The notes: generated by a model not told the origin, from the letters alone. Positions 14,101-24,724 are shown, counted from the stretch's first letter. The stretch: DNA of 64,000 nt from an uncultured Pseudomonadota bacterium (GCA_937912125.1 CALDOK010000075.1:1-64000), one strand, 5' to 3'. Made by a program: numbers and translations.

Positions 14101-15243
14101 CTACCCGGCGACCCCATGGGGGTAGCCTGTGGCGCGATCCTGGAAGCTCAAGATCTTCGGGTTCTGCACCACGCCCTCACGGATCTCGATGGCCCGGCGG
14201 ATGGTCTCGTTCGAGTCCCAGGCCGCGGGGCCGCCCATGACGACCTCCAGGAAGGGCAGCACCACCCGGCTCAGCTCCCACGAGGCGCTCTGCCACAGGT
14301 AGGACGGGGTGTGGTCCACCGCGTAGTAGGTCAGCGGGCCGACCTGGAAGGTGGGGTCGTCGAAGGAGGTGGGGCGCGCGAAGGCGAAGCCCATGCCGTC
14401 ATCGCAGCTCACGTCGATGATCAGGGCGCCCGGCTTCATGGCGCGGTGCTGACCCCGCTCCAGGAACATCATCGGGTTGTCCGTGTCCTGCAGGATGCCG
14501 TTGACGATCACGTCAGCCTCGGCCAAGGCTTCGGCCAGGGGGCGCCTGCTGCCGTCCTCCTCGATGACCACCGCCGCCGCGTCGCCCTCACCCTGCTCCA
14601 TCTGGCCGTACCGGCAGCCGACGATCTTGTCGTGCACTGTCCACGGAGGCCGCTGGGTGTAGACCGTGATGTTGTAGCCACGCCCGAGTAGCGCCGAGAT
14701 GGCCCCGCGACTCACAGAGCCATGGCTCAACACACAGGCTCGGCTCTCGGCTCCGTACAGCCCGTCCATGCCCACCTCACCCAGGGCATGGATGACCCCG
14801 CAGTAGCCAGCCATCTCGTTGTTCCGGTCGAAGACGTGCAGCCCCTGAGCGCCGTCGCGCCAGGCGAACATGGCCTCCCAGGCGACCAGGGTCAGGCGCC
14901 GGTCAATGGCGATCTGGGTCATGTCCAGGTTCTGGACGCAGTGGGGCCAGCCCCACAGGACGCCGCCTCGGCGCATCTGACGCAGGTCGTCCGGGACGGG
15001 CTTGGGCAGCAGCACCACGTCGCACTGGGACAGCAGCTCCTCACGGCTCCCGCAGGGACCGAAGCCGGCCCCCAGCTGGTCGTCGGCGACCCCGAAGAGT
15101 GAGCCGTAGCCCACTTCGAAGCGCAGCTTCTGGCGCAGCTGATCCGGTACACGGTCCAGCAGCTTGGGGTGGAGCGCGAGGCGCTGTTCGTTCTCTTTTC
15201 GCGACTGATGCAGGACTCCGAGGGAGAGCATGCGTGACCTCAT
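14101..15243 (-). CDS. N5-(carboxyethyl)ornithine synthase / alanine-dehydrogenase-type reductase
   Basis: 380 aa. Segments match the CEOS branch of the alanine dehydrogenase/LKR superfamily: SRKENEQRLALHP (14-26), GWPHCVQNLDMTQIAI (98-113), AWEAMF (121-126), RNNEMAGYCGVIHAL (140-154), a dinucleotide-binding SHGSVSRGA (173-181), and MKPGALIIDVSCDDGMGF then YYAVDHTPSYL. CEOS makes N5-(carboxyethyl)ornithine from pyruvate, ornithine and NADPH. Its start overlaps the stop of the saccharopine-dehydrogenase-like gene by 4 bp, so the two are co-translated. In eukaryotic lysine catabolism a related reductase and saccharopine dehydrogenase are fused (AASS); a lysine or ornithine imino-acid pathway is therefore likely here. 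Exact substrates are not determinable. Confidence 0.78.
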   Translation of the reverse strand: MRSRMLSLGVLHQSRKENEQRLALHPKLLDRVPDQLRQKLRFEVGYGSLFGVADDQLGAGFGPCGSREELLSQCDVVLLPKPVPDDLRQMRRGGVLWGWPHCVQNLDMTQIAIDRRLTLVAWEAMFAWRDGAQGLHVFDRNNEMAGYCGVIHALGEVGMDGLYGAESRACVLSHGSVSRGAISALLGRGYNITVYTQRPPWTVHDKIVGCRYGQMEQGEGDAAAVVIEEDGSRRPLAEALAEADVIVNGILQDTDNPMMFLERGQHRAMKPGALIIDVSCDDGMGFAFARPTSFDDPTFQVGPLTYYAVDHTPSYLWQSASWELSRVVLPFLEVVMGGPAAWDSNETIRRAIEIREGVVQNPKILSFQDRATGYPHGVAG

Positions 15244-16586
15244 GTGCTGAGGGGTTCGCGCCGCTCCACGAAGTGCAGGCCTGCAGCTTCGGTCTCGGCG
15301 AGGATGGGTTCGTAGATGGCGGGATGTGTCGGGATCAGGCTCCCGGTGAGGGAGAGCTCGCCGCGCAGCTTCAGCTTCACGGCGATGGCAACGGGCAACC
15401 CCACCGTGCGGGACATGGCCGTCGGCCCGCCGAGCGTTCCTTCGAGGGCGAAGGTGGAGGTGATGCGCTCGCCTGGCCGGTCGGCGTAGGTGACCTCGAG
15501 CTCATGCACCAGCAGCACGAGGTCCCGCACGTCCGAGCTCAGCGGCAGCTTCTGCTGGAGCAGGTGGACCATCATGGCGCAGGAGGTGTCGCCCTGGCAG
15601 CCGATGGGCTCGTCCGAGAACAGGCCCAGCCAGCGCAGGTTCTCCATGATTCGACCGGTAGGGCTGATCTGCAGGAAGTGGGCGGTGCGCTGCTCGATGG
15701 GCCCGCCACGCATGTCGCGGGGCAGGAACATCTCGACGACCTCGGCATACGAGCGGACCGCCAGACCGGGGATGCGCAAGGTCTCGTTGGGGAGCCCCAG
15801 GCGCACGATCTGAGTCCAGGTCTCACTCCAGCCCGGGTAGCGCAGCGTGCCGCGGATCATGGTCTTGACATGCTCGAGGCCGAAGGACTGCATGTAGGAC
15901 AGCGCGTCGCGGTTCGCGTAGGCCTCGAGCCGCCCGATGCCCTCCACGTCACAGGGCCAGGTATGCTGAAAGACGTGGTGGAAGGGAACGATCTTGATGT
16001 CGCCGTCGTCCAGGTACTGCGCGCCCGCCTCGCCCGCCATGACCACATTGCGCGGGTCCCAGGTGACCACGTAGCGCAGGGGGTTGTGGGGCTGGTTCGG
16101 AGCGGGGATGCCGCTGCCATAGGACCGGAAGGCGACGATGCGACCTCCGTCAGCCTGGACGCGACGGATCAGCGCCATGGCCGACATGTGGTCCAGCCCA
16201 GGGTCCAGGCCTAGCTCGCTCAACAACAGGATTCCCCTGCGCTTGGCGTCCAGGTCCAGATCGCGGGTGGTCTGGTCCCGGTAGGAGACCGACAACATGT
16301 CTCGGCCATGGGCGACACAGTCCCAAGAGACCAGGTTGTGGAAGGCCGCGGGCAGCATGTTGACGACGATGGTGCTGCGCTCGATCTCGGCCGAGCGCAG
16401 CCCCGCATCGTTGATGTCCAGCTGCATCGCAGCGCCCCGGGGGTGCTCGCCGACACATGCGCGGGCTGTCTCGAGGTCGCGGTCGCCCACGGTCACGAAG
16501 AGGTCTTCGGCGACGGCGTCTTCGAGCAGGCTCGAGATGAGGTAGGCGGAGCTCTGCCCAGCCCCCAGGACAAGGATGTTCTTCAT
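15240..16586 (-). CDS. Saccharopine dehydrogenase-family protein
   Basis: 448 aa. The Rossmann start is MKNILVLGAGQSSAYLISSL (G8, G10, S13). The conserved middle LSELGLDPGLDHMSAMALI and the C-terminal catalytic-domain segments match saccharopine dehydrogenase of the glutamate-forming (LYS9/AASS C-terminal) type. It precedes and overlaps the CEOS/LKR-type gene by 4 bp. The pair reproduces, as two proteins, the domain content of the bifunctional lysine-degrading enzyme, which converts lysine plus 2-oxoglutarate to saccharopine and then to aminoadipate semialdehyde. The order of reaction and substrates here are inferred. Confidence 0.82.
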   Translation of the reverse strand: MKNILVLGAGQSSAYLISSLLEDAVAEDLFVTVGDRDLETARACVGEHPRGAAMQLDINDAGLRSAEIERSTIVVNMLPAAFHNLVSWDCVAHGRDMLSVSYRDQTTRDLDLDAKRRGILLLSELGLDPGLDHMSAMALIRRVQADGGRIVAFRSYGSGIPAPNQPHNPLRYVVTWDPRNVVMAGEAGAQYLDDGDIKIVPFHHVFQHTWPCDVEGIGRLEAYANRDALSYMQSFGLEHVKTMIRGTLRYPGWSETWTQIVRLGLPNETLRIPGLAVRSYAEVVEMFLPRDMRGGPIEQRTAHFLQISPTGRIMENLRWLGLFSDEPIGCQGDTSCAMMVHLLQQKLPLSSDVRDLVLLVHELEVTYADRPGERITSTFALEGTLGGPTAMSRTVGLPVAIAVKLKLRGELSLTGSLIPTHPAIYEPILAETEAAGLHFVERREPLST

Positions 16587-16705
16587 CGGGCACCTCGTCA
16601 GAGTGCACGGAGCACCCGTCGCCGAATGGCGACGAGCCGCTCACATGGTTTGGGTTCACCGTCCGCGAAGACCCACCGCGAAGGGCGGGTGGACCAGGCC
16701 CTGCG

Positions 16706-16831
16706 TCAGGACTTCTTGGTGGAGGGGAGCGGCGGCGCTTGCTTCTTGTCGCGCTTGGCCTGAGACTTGGCCTTCTTGCTCTTGCCCTGTTTCTTGTTCT
16801 TGTCCTTGCTACGGGGAGACTTGTCGCCCAT
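16706..16831 (-). CDS. Very small Lys-rich conserved protein
   Basis: 41 aa, start ATG at 16831. The sequence begins MGDKSPRSKDKNKKQGKSKK and is almost entirely Lys, Ser, Gln and Ala, with a short Pro stretch near the end (PPLPSTKKS). Proteins starting MGDKSP(R/K)SK are widespread small hypothetical proteins in proteobacteria. The extreme basic charge suggests nucleic-acid binding, but there is no fold or motif to support a specific role. The open frame continues upstream of 16831 without recognisable sequence. Confidence 0.65.
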   Translation of the reverse strand: MGDKSPRSKDKNKKQGKSKKAKSQAKRDKKQAPPLPSTKKS

Positions 16832-16992
16832 CAGACACACTCGTGGCTCACGCGGCACTTTGGCCACCGAGACGCACGCGAGCACCGACCTGGTGGAGGG
16901 CTCCCCGATGATCGGCGTACCCCCTACATGATAAGCCAGGAGTGGGCTCGCGTCCAGGCATGGACCACATCGGAGCATGATACGCTGTCGCT

Positions 16993-17304
16993 TTGAACCC
17001 CCTTCTGCTCGTCCTGCTGTTTGACTGCGGGGTCGCTGTGAACAAGCGCCTGGTGGAGGCTCAGCAGGACGGCTCCACCACCGGGCCCGTCGCAGGCACG
17101 AGCTGCACGATCCCCTCCATGGCCTCGTGCGGGCTGGAGGTAGGGCTCGAGGTCCGGCCCGCCTCGCACGACAGCACCGCGAGCTACGACACGTCCCACA
17201 TCCCATACCTCCTCTCGGCGAGCTCCTGTGACCAGATGGTCAGCGTGGAGATCCAGCTCCAGGCGGGCGTGGACCCGACGGTGGCACACCCGCCCTCCTT
17301 GTGA
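16993..17304 (+). CDS. Small possibly exported protein upstream of a GT-C-like gene
   Basis: 103 aa if started at the TTG at 16993; no ATG or convincing Shine-Dalgarno is seen, so the start is uncertain. The N-terminus (MNPLLLVLLFDCGVAVNKRL) is short and hydrophobic, possibly a weak signal. Four further Cys follow, including TSCTIPSMASCG and SASSCDQM. Its TGA overlaps the GTG start of the next gene (GTGA at 17301-17304), which argues that this frame is really translated. No family recognised. Confidence 0.45.
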   Translation: MNPLLLVLLFDCGVAVNKRLVEAQQDGSTTGPVAGTSCTIPSMASCGLEVGLEVRPASHDSTASYDTSHIPYLLSASSCDQMVSVEIQLQAGVDPTVAHPPSL

Positions 17305-19049
17305 GCGCCGTGACGGTGGTGGATACTGCGGCCGTGCGCCTCGGCTCCCGCCCCCTGCTGCTCGCCCTCGCGCTGGCCGCGGTCTTCGGCCTGCTCGAGC
17401 TGCCCTTCGCCAGCTTCATGGCGGACGACCTGATCCAGCTCTCGGTCCTCGAGGGGGTCTCGCCGGACCGCTGGACCGGCCCGCTGGAGCTCTACACCAT
17501 CTCCGACGGCGAACCCGTCCATGTGCAGGCCATGAAGGATGCCGGCGCCTTCCCGTGGTTCTTCGACCCGGGCTTCGAGATGGCCTTCTTCCGACCCCTG
17601 AGCTCGGGGCTGCTCGCCTTGGATCACACGCTCTTCGGGCTGCAGCCCCTGGGCTACCGCGTACACGGGACGCTGTGGTTCCTGCTGCTGATGCTCGGGC
17701 TGGGGCTGCTGCTGCGCACGGCCGTTCCGGGTCCAGTGGGACGCCTGGCGCTGATCCTGTTCGCCATCTCCGGCATCCATGGAATCCTCTGCTGGACCGC
17801 CACTCGCCACATCGTCATCGCCGGGGCTCTGGGTGTGCTCGCGCTGGCAGCCCATGTCCACGGGCGACAGGGGGGCTGGAGGCCAGGCCGGGCGCTGGCT
17901 GTGGTCGGGCTCGCGCTGGCCCTGACAGCGGGTGAAGCGGCCGTCGCCGTGATGGCCTACCTGTTCGCCTACGAGGCGATCAGCGCTCCCGGGAGCCGGC
18001 GAGAGCGGCTGCTCGCGGCCCTGCCCACAGCGGTGCTGCTCCTCGCCTACCTGGGGCTGTACGCAGCCCTCGGCTACGGCTCCTCGACCGCGAGCGGCTA
18101 CCTGGATCCGCTCCGTGACCCCCTGGGCTTCCTGGTGGAGCTGCCCCCACGCCTGACCTTCCTGCTGGGCGCGATGGTCACCGGGGGCAACGCGGACATC
18201 TGGGTGCTCCGCCCCGACCTGCACTGGGCCATGGTGATCTTCGGCGCCTGCTCACTGGCCGTGGGCGGTGGGCTGCTCTGGGCGAGCTGGAAGGGCTCCC
18301 CCCCGGACCAGCGCCACGGGGCGCGCTGGCTGTTCCTGGGCGCGGCGGCCTCGGCCCTGCCCTTTACCGGCTCGCCCATGGGCTCCCGCTGTCTGGTGGT
18401 TCCCCTGATGGGTGGGTCCGTAGCGATCGCCTGGGTGCTGCATCGCTGGTGGACCGTTGGACGCCGCCGGTCCGGGGTTGCACCGCGCGCGAACAGCGGG
18501 GCCTGCTGGGTGCTGGCCGTGATCCACCTGGCCGTGGCGCCCCTGCAGCGCCTGGCGGCTCCGCCGCTGTTCCAGGCGATGATGTCCACCAGCCTGGCCA
18601 CAGCCATGGACGAGGCGGAGCTGGGAACGATGGGCCTCCAGGATCAGACCGTGGTGGTGCTCAACGCGCCGAGCCTGGTGGTCGGCTTCCACGCCTGGTT
18701 CTATCGGGCGCTCGAGGGCCTGCCGTTGCCCAGGGACTGGCGCACCCTGTCATGGGCGCCGGGCACCCACCGCTTCCACCGCACGGCGGCCGACACCCTC
18801 GAGCTGGAGCTGGAGGGCGCCGGGATGTCCGCCCCGAACCTGAACGTGGGGGACATCATCGAGATCCGTGGGCTTCGGGCGGCGGTGCTGGAGCGAGGCA
18901 GGATCGGCCCCTCGAGGGTCGAGTTCCAGTTCGACCTCGCGCTGGAGGATCCCGCCATCCACCTGCTGGCGTGGAGGGAGGGTCGGCTGCAGCGACAGGC
19001 GGCGCCCCCCATCGGCGAGACCATCACCCTGGACCGGCTCGCCCCCTGA
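17301..19049 (+). CDS. Large polytopic membrane protein, GT-C glycosyltransferase-like
   Basis: 582 aa, GTG start coupled to the upstream 103-aa gene. About ten hydrophobic segments fill residues 15-430. An acidic pair in the first extracytoplasmic loop (FMADDLIQL) is typical of GT-C/ArnT-type enzymes that use polyprenyl-phosphate sugars. A C-terminal soluble beta-rich domain of about 150 residues ends the protein. No specific family assignment is possible. It resembles in layout the proteins at 21944, 38214, 42974 and 52511, so the genome has a family of such proteins. Confidence 0.6.
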   Translation: MSAVTVVDTAAVRLGSRPLLLALALAAVFGLLELPFASFMADDLIQLSVLEGVSPDRWTGPLELYTISDGEPVHVQAMKDAGAFPWFFDPGFEMAFFRPLSSGLLALDHTLFGLQPLGYRVHGTLWFLLLMLGLGLLLRTAVPGPVGRLALILFAISGIHGILCWTATRHIVIAGALGVLALAAHVHGRQGGWRPGRALAVVGLALALTAGEAAVAVMAYLFAYEAISAPGSRRERLLAALPTAVLLLAYLGLYAALGYGSSTASGYLDPLRDPLGFLVELPPRLTFLLGAMVTGGNADIWVLRPDLHWAMVIFGACSLAVGGGLLWASWKGSPPDQRHGARWLFLGAAASALPFTGSPMGSRCLVVPLMGGSVAIAWVLHRWWTVGRRRSGVAPRANSGACWVLAVIHLAVAPLQRLAAPPLFQAMMSTSLATAMDEAELGTMGLQDQTVVVLNAPSLVVGFHAWFYRALEGLPLPRDWRTLSWAPGTHRFHRTAADTLELELEGAGMSAPNLNVGDIIEIRGLRAAVLERGRIGPSRVEFQFDLALEDPAIHLLAWREGRLQRQAAPPIGETITLDRLAP

Positions 19050-19262
19050 CGGGCTCCTGCCGGCGGTGCTGGGACCCAGCCACCACCGACGGTCGCTTCT
19101 CCTTCTCCAGCGCGCTCGAGACCGCACAGCCAGTGCGAAATCCCCCTCTCCCCTCACATTCCGCAGACCTGGCCGGCTGGACTGCCGAGGTGGAATCCGC
19201 GAACTGGGTCACACGGGAACCAAAAACGGACTATACGCCCGGGATTGACCCCCGGAGTCCTC

Positions 19263-19466
19263 ATGGCAAAGTCACGCCCCAGCGTGCAGAAGCGCATCAA
19301 CGAAGCCCGTAAGATGGAAAAGGCCCAGGAAAAGGCGGAGCGCAAGGCCGCCCGTAAGGCCGGCCGCGAAGATGGCGACGATGTCGAGGCCGGCATCGAT
19401 CCCGACCTCGCCGGCATCCGGCCTGGCCCACAGCAGATCGAGGACGATCCCTTGAGCAGGGACTAG
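19263..19466 (+). CDS. Small basic conserved protein
   Basis: 67 aa from the ATG at 19263. The first half (MAKSRPSVQKRINEARKMEK and a further KAQEKAERKAARKAGRE) is a charged, probably helical segment; the second half is acidic. Short proteins with an M(A/G)KSR.SVQKR start are common hypothetical genes in delta- and gamma-proteobacteria. Function unknown; possible nucleic-acid or ribosome binding is speculation. Confidence 0.65.
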   Translation: MAKSRPSVQKRINEARKMEKAQEKAERKAARKAGREDGDDVEAGIDPDLAGIRPGPQQIEDDPLSRD

Positions 19467-19497
19467 TCCTCGCAGCCCCGGACCACTCCCGCCGGGA

Positions 19498-20745
<1,248 letters not shown>

Positions 20746-20946
20746 GTTGATTTCCGTTCTAGGGGGCGTGGCCGCCGGCACAGCGTATTTTCGTGGGGCC
20801 AGGGCCGCGCGGCAGCCAAGTTGGCGCCACGCGCGCCCACAGTAGCGCATTGGAGCGCACTGTGAATCCCAAACACAGAAAATCTCCAAGTTCGGTAGCC
20901 CCAAGGTCCGGCTCACCATAGGCGCGGCGGGCCACTGGAGGCTCCT

Positions 20947-21402
20947 ATGCACAACAACGAAGCCCTGCGCCGCATCGCCGCCGCGCTCCCCCTGGACGAG
21001 CAGGACCTGGCGCGCGTGATCGACCTCGCGGGGCTCTCTCAGCGCCTCCCCGAGCCGGCCGGGCTGCTGCTGGACCCGGATGACGAAGGCCACATTCCCT
21101 GCGACGACGCCACGCTGGTGGCTCTGCTGGACGCCCTGATCGTCCTGCGGCGGGGAGCCTCCAAGGGTGCACCGCCACCGGCCGCCAAGGCGAACAACAA
21201 CCTGGTGCTCAAGAAGCTGCGCATCGCCCTGGACCTTCGCGACCAGGACATGCTGGCCCTGTTCGAGGTCGCGGGGGTACACCTGCGCCGAAGCCAGCTC
21301 GGCGCGCTGTTCCGCGCCGAGGGCAATAAGCACTTCACAGCCTGCACCGACGGCCAGCTGCTGTGCTTCCTCACGGCCCTGGGTCGGCGCCAGAGCGCCT
21401 GA
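20947..21402 (+). CDS. DUF1456 family protein (YehS-like)
   Basis: 151 aa, ATG with GGAGG 6 bp upstream. It consists of two similar halves of about 65 residues: [20 protein letters not shown] and [20 protein letters not shown], each followed by a helical segment and a C-terminal [13 protein letters not shown] / [13 protein letters not shown]. This duplicated layout defines DUF1456 (E. coli YehS). Cytoplasmic; function unknown. An 80-bp intergenic region separates it from the divergent helicase gene. Confidence 0.85.
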   Translation: MHNNEALRRIAAALPLDEQDLARVIDLAGLSQRLPEPAGLLLDPDDEGHIPCDDATLVALLDALIVLRRGASKGAPPPAAKANNNLVLKKLRIALDLRDQDMLALFEVAGVHLRRSQLGALFRAEGNKHFTACTDGQLLCFLTALGRRQSA

Positions 21403-21594
21403 TTCGCCGGAAGATCAGGAGCTCCAGCTCGACCCTCTCCAGCTGAGATCGTGTCCGCCGTCTTGGGCCCATGGGCCTGCCCTCGGCGCGCTCCTAGCAG
21501 ACGCCGATCCCGTCACCATGGTCGGTGACGAGCGTGACGTCTGCCGGAGGTGCGACCGCTGAGCCGCAGTAGACATGGGCTTTCCCGAGGGCCG

Positions 21595-21834
21595 CTAGGC
21601 CAGCCCGCACGTGCCCCCCGCGGCACAGGGCGGCGTGTCGCGGGGTGTGTCGCCTTCCATGCAGCTGCTGCAACCAGGCGCCTGGTAGCGGCCGCGGAAG
21701 TCTGCGGGGACGCTCAGGGCGCGGACCACCGGCGCCTCGCAGCACTCGGAGCGGTCCGGGTCGGGCTCGTTGAACCCCTGGAGGTGCTCGAAGTCCTGGC
21801 CGCAGGCGGTGCAGCGGTAGTCGTACAGGGGCAT
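21595..21834 (-). CDS. FmdB-type zinc-ribbon protein
   Basis: 79 aa, start ATG with GGAG 7 bp upstream. It begins MPLYDYRCTACGQDFEHLQ, the FmdB/CxxC-CxxC-SSSS signature. The second Cys pair is replaced by CCEAPV, and a Cys-rich C-terminus (CSSCMEGD, PPCAAGGTCG) adds more possible ligands. This family has been called a formamidase regulator, but most members are of unknown function. Cytoplasmic and probably zinc-binding. Confidence 0.85.
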   Translation of the reverse strand: MPLYDYRCTACGQDFEHLQGFNEPDPDRSECCEAPVVRALSVPADFRGRYQAPGCSSCMEGDTPRDTPPCAAGGTCGLA

Positions 21835-21943
21835 CGGAACTCCATGGGGGTCGCGGGTGAGCCCATCCTAGCCACCCCTCGGGCCCAGGGAAAGTGGAAG
21901 CTCACGGTCGCCGGGGATAGTCCGCTTCCCCGGAGCACTCGCG

Positions 21944-23581
21944 ATGCCGACAACCAGCGCGAACAGCGCGCCCGCCTCGGCGCCCGCCACGCCCACGGAG
22001 CTTCCGGGGCGCTGGCGCAGGCTCGCGCGCTGGGCCCCCTGGCCTGTCCTCGCCCTGGGGCTGGGCTGGCAGGCCTGGCTGGGGCTCCGCTGGATCCGGC
22101 TGGACCAGAGCGTCTGCGAGGGGGTCTTCCCCTACGGTGTCTGGCCCCTGGCCCAGATGCTCGACCGCATCGAGCTCGGCCAGATGCCCGAGTACCTGCG
22201 CACCACGCTGCCCCCCGACCTCTTCTCGTTCACCGCGCTGGCCGGGCGCGCGGCCTTCGGTGCGGACCCCGACAGCCTGCTGATCACCATGCTGCTGCTG
22301 CTGCTGCTCACCCAGCTGCTGCTCTTCGACCTCGGGCGGCTGCTGGCCAGCCCCTGGGCCGGCGTCCTGGCCGCCCTGCTCCTGCCCCTCGCTCCGGACA
22401 GCGGGGCCTTGGCCCGCCGCTGGGCCGCCCAGCTCCCTCACATGCTGCTGCTGGTGGCCTGCGCCTCGTGCGTGGTCCGATCCCGGAGCTTCACCCGCTG
22501 GCTGCCCAGCCTCGGCTTCGTGCTGCTGACGATGCTGGGCATGGCCTACAGCGTCTGGCTCACCGACGACCTGCTCTTCCTAGGCGCGGCGGGCAGCTTG
22601 GCGCTGGGTGCAGGCATGCGGGGGATGGTCCTCGGCGAGGGGCCCCTCTCTGGCGTGCCCCTGGACCGCCGTCGGGTGCTTGTGGGAGGGCTGATCACCG
22701 CGGCGTTGCTCGCGCTGGGCGGCTGGGTCCTGATCGTACACCGGCTGGAGCTCAGCTACTACGTCAGCGAGACCAGCGCTGACCAGTACCGCCAGGCCAT
22801 CCCCCCGTGGCGGCCCCAGGCCCTGACCGCCTACCTGCGCCTGCTCTGGCGCGACAACCAGGGGCCCTGGCTCTCCTTGGCTGGGGTGGTGGGCACCGCC
22901 CTGTACATCCGCCGGGGCAAGGCCCGGACAGAGCTGCTGGCGTGGCTGCTCATTCCCCTGCTGGCCCTGAGCCTGATCGCAAAGAAGAACTCATACTATC
23001 TCGCGGTGATCTACCCGGTGCTGCCCTTGGTCACGGCCCTGGGCCTGGCCAGCCTGCGACGTCGCTGGCTGAGCTTGGGCAGCATGGCGGTGGTGCTGGC
23101 TGGCGCATGGTGGTCCTGGCAGCAGGCCTCCTTCACCCCCACGCTGGGCGCGCCTCCCCGCCTGGGGGACTACGACGCGGCCTTCCAGTCGGTGAACCCG
23201 CCGGTGCTCGGGTACCGACAGGATGCCCCCTTCGCCCGGGAACTACGCCTGGTCACCTCCCAGCGTGGGGCCATCCTGGCCGTGGATGATGCCCTGCTGT
23301 GCATCATGCCGCAGCATGAGATCGCCGAGCTCGAGCTGGCCCTCGAGCCCCTCCTGCCAGGCACGCGCACGCGCAACCACCCGGTGATGGCCCCCTGCGA
23401 CTGGCTGCTCATCCGCCTGACCACCCCGCCGGGAGCCCCCATGCCCGAACAGCTCCACAGCGCGGCCGAGCTGCCCCACGCCGTGCAGGACATGCTGCAG
23501 CGCCGGCCCTTCGCCCTGGTCAACCAGGACACCAGCCACAGCCCGGTGCTCTACCTGCTGCGTCAGGATCGGGAACAGTAG
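21944..23581 (+). CDS. Polytopic membrane protein, GT-C glycosyltransferase-like
   Basis: 545 aa. About ten to twelve transmembrane segments span residues 30-400, including a strongly hydrophobic LLITMLLLLLLTQLLLFDLG. YSVWLTDDLLFLG carries an acidic pair close to a membrane edge. The C-terminal 140 residues are soluble. The layout matches mannosyltransferase/ArnT-like (DUF2029 or PMT_2-type) proteins but no diagnostic motif allows a family call. It is monocistronic between FmdB (minus) and the HDOD gene. Confidence 0.6.
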   Translation: MPTTSANSAPASAPATPTELPGRWRRLARWAPWPVLALGLGWQAWLGLRWIRLDQSVCEGVFPYGVWPLAQMLDRIELGQMPEYLRTTLPPDLFSFTALAGRAAFGADPDSLLITMLLLLLLTQLLLFDLGRLLASPWAGVLAALLLPLAPDSGALARRWAAQLPHMLLLVACASCVVRSRSFTRWLPSLGFVLLTMLGMAYSVWLTDDLLFLGAAGSLALGAGMRGMVLGEGPLSGVPLDRRRVLVGGLITAALLALGGWVLIVHRLELSYYVSETSADQYRQAIPPWRPQALTAYLRLLWRDNQGPWLSLAGVVGTALYIRRGKARTELLAWLLIPLLALSLIAKKNSYYLAVIYPVLPLVTALGLASLRRRWLSLGSMAVVLAGAWWSWQQASFTPTLGAPPRLGDYDAAFQSVNPPVLGYRQDAPFARELRLVTSQRGAILAVDDALLCIMPQHEIAELELALEPLLPGTRTRNHPVMAPCDWLLIRLTTPPGAPMPEQLHSAAELPHAVQDMLQRRPFALVNQDTSHSPVLYLLRQDREQ

Positions 23582-23614
23582 GGACCCCATCACCTGCTAT
23601 GCTTCCCTGGCAAG

Positions 23615-23628
23615 CCTCCCGCGGGAGG
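23615..23628. terminator. Short perfect palindrome
   Basis: CCTCCCGCGGGAGG, a 14-bp perfect inverted repeat 34 bp after the stop of the GT-C-like gene. There is no T-run after it. It could be a weak terminator or a regulator site in the leader of the HDOD gene. Confidence 0.3.
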
Positions 23629-23741
23629 ATGTCTCCAAGCCACATCTTTTTCCCATGTGCTGAAGCCGGGAACCGCTCGATCCGATGTGATGTTCGCGCG
23701 GTCGCCTATGCGCTCCACCCAATCTCCTCAGAGCCGTCTTC

Positions 23742-24713
23742 GTGACAGACCAAGCACACCATCCCCTGGGTTCGGCTTTCGAGACAGACATCTACGTGGT
23801 GGACCCCGAGGACATCAGCCGCATCGGCGAGTCACGTGTGGGCGCAGGCCGCTGTGAGAGCGCTGTCGAGGCGCTCAACCGGGAGCTGCGGGTGCAGGTT
23901 GTCCAGGTGGTGTGGGCAGGAGGCTTCGAGCCTCCCCGCTTGCCCGACATCGCGCTGGAGATCATGGCGGCTGCCGACGACGTGAACACCAGCGCAGACT
24001 CCCTGGCCAAGCTCATCCACCGCGACCAGTTCTTGGCTGTGCGGGTGCTGCGCGTGGCCAACTCCGCCACCTACCGGCCCGCCGACCGGCGCATCTACAG
24101 CCTCGCACAGGCCATCACACGCCTGGGCTTGGTGGGCACCCGCAATGTGGTGGTGGCCGCGGCCATGGCGCAGGCTGTCTACCGAGGGCCTCGTGCCAAG
24201 CTCCTCGAGTCCTACTGGCGCGCCTCGGTGGGATCCGCGGTCGGCTTCCAGCTGGTGGAACAGGTCGCCAAGAAGAACGCCGACGCCGCCTTCCTGGCGG
24301 GGTTGCTCCACAACGTCGGCAAGCCCGTGTTGGTGTGGATCCTGGACGACCTGATCCAGCGCAAGTACCGCGGCCAGGTGAGCTTCGACGCCGTCGCGCC
24401 CGAGCTGGTCCACCTGCTCCACGCCCGCATCGGCGCCATCATCGCCGGCACCTGGAACGCTCCTCAGGGCATGATCGACCTCATCGCCCACCACCACGAC
24501 CGCCTGCCCCCTGCCAAGCAGCGCTCGGCGGTGCGCAAGCTGCGCCTGGCCAACCTGCTGTGGGAGATCTGGGATCAGGACCCCACCGTGGCCGTCCTTG
24601 ATCCCTCCCTGGCTGAGCACTCGGCCTTCGCCCGCTGCGGCCTGGGCGAGCCCGAGGCGCGCCGGGTCCTCGAGCTCTATCCGGCACGCATCGCCGCCAT
24701 GCTCGCCACCTGA
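23742..24713 (+). CDS. HDOD-domain signalling protein
   Basis: 323 aa, GTG start. A variable N-terminus of about 65 residues is followed by an HDOD domain (about 70-285): LPDIALEIMAAADDVNTSAD, then VLRVANSATYRPADRRIYSL, FLAGLLHNVGKPVLVW (HN in place of HD) and IIAGTWNAP then LIAHHHDR. HDOD domains are non-catalytic relatives of HD phosphohydrolases and act in signalling, cell-cycle and motility regulation. The lack of the strict HD pair agrees with HDOD rather than HD-GYP. The DTW gene follows 11 bp later, so the two are likely co-transcribed. Confidence 0.85.
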   Translation: MTDQAHHPLGSAFETDIYVVDPEDISRIGESRVGAGRCESAVEALNRELRVQVVQVVWAGGFEPPRLPDIALEIMAAADDVNTSADSLAKLIHRDQFLAVRVLRVANSATYRPADRRIYSLAQAITRLGLVGTRNVVVAAAMAQAVYRGPRAKLLESYWRASVGSAVGFQLVEQVAKKNADAAFLAGLLHNVGKPVLVWILDDLIQRKYRGQVSFDAVAPELVHLLHARIGAIIAGTWNAPQGMIDLIAHHHDRLPPAKQRSAVRKLRLANLLWEIWDQDPTVAVLDPSLAEHSAFARCGLGEPEARRVLELYPARIAAMLAT

Positions 24714-24724
24714 GGGAGCTGGCA

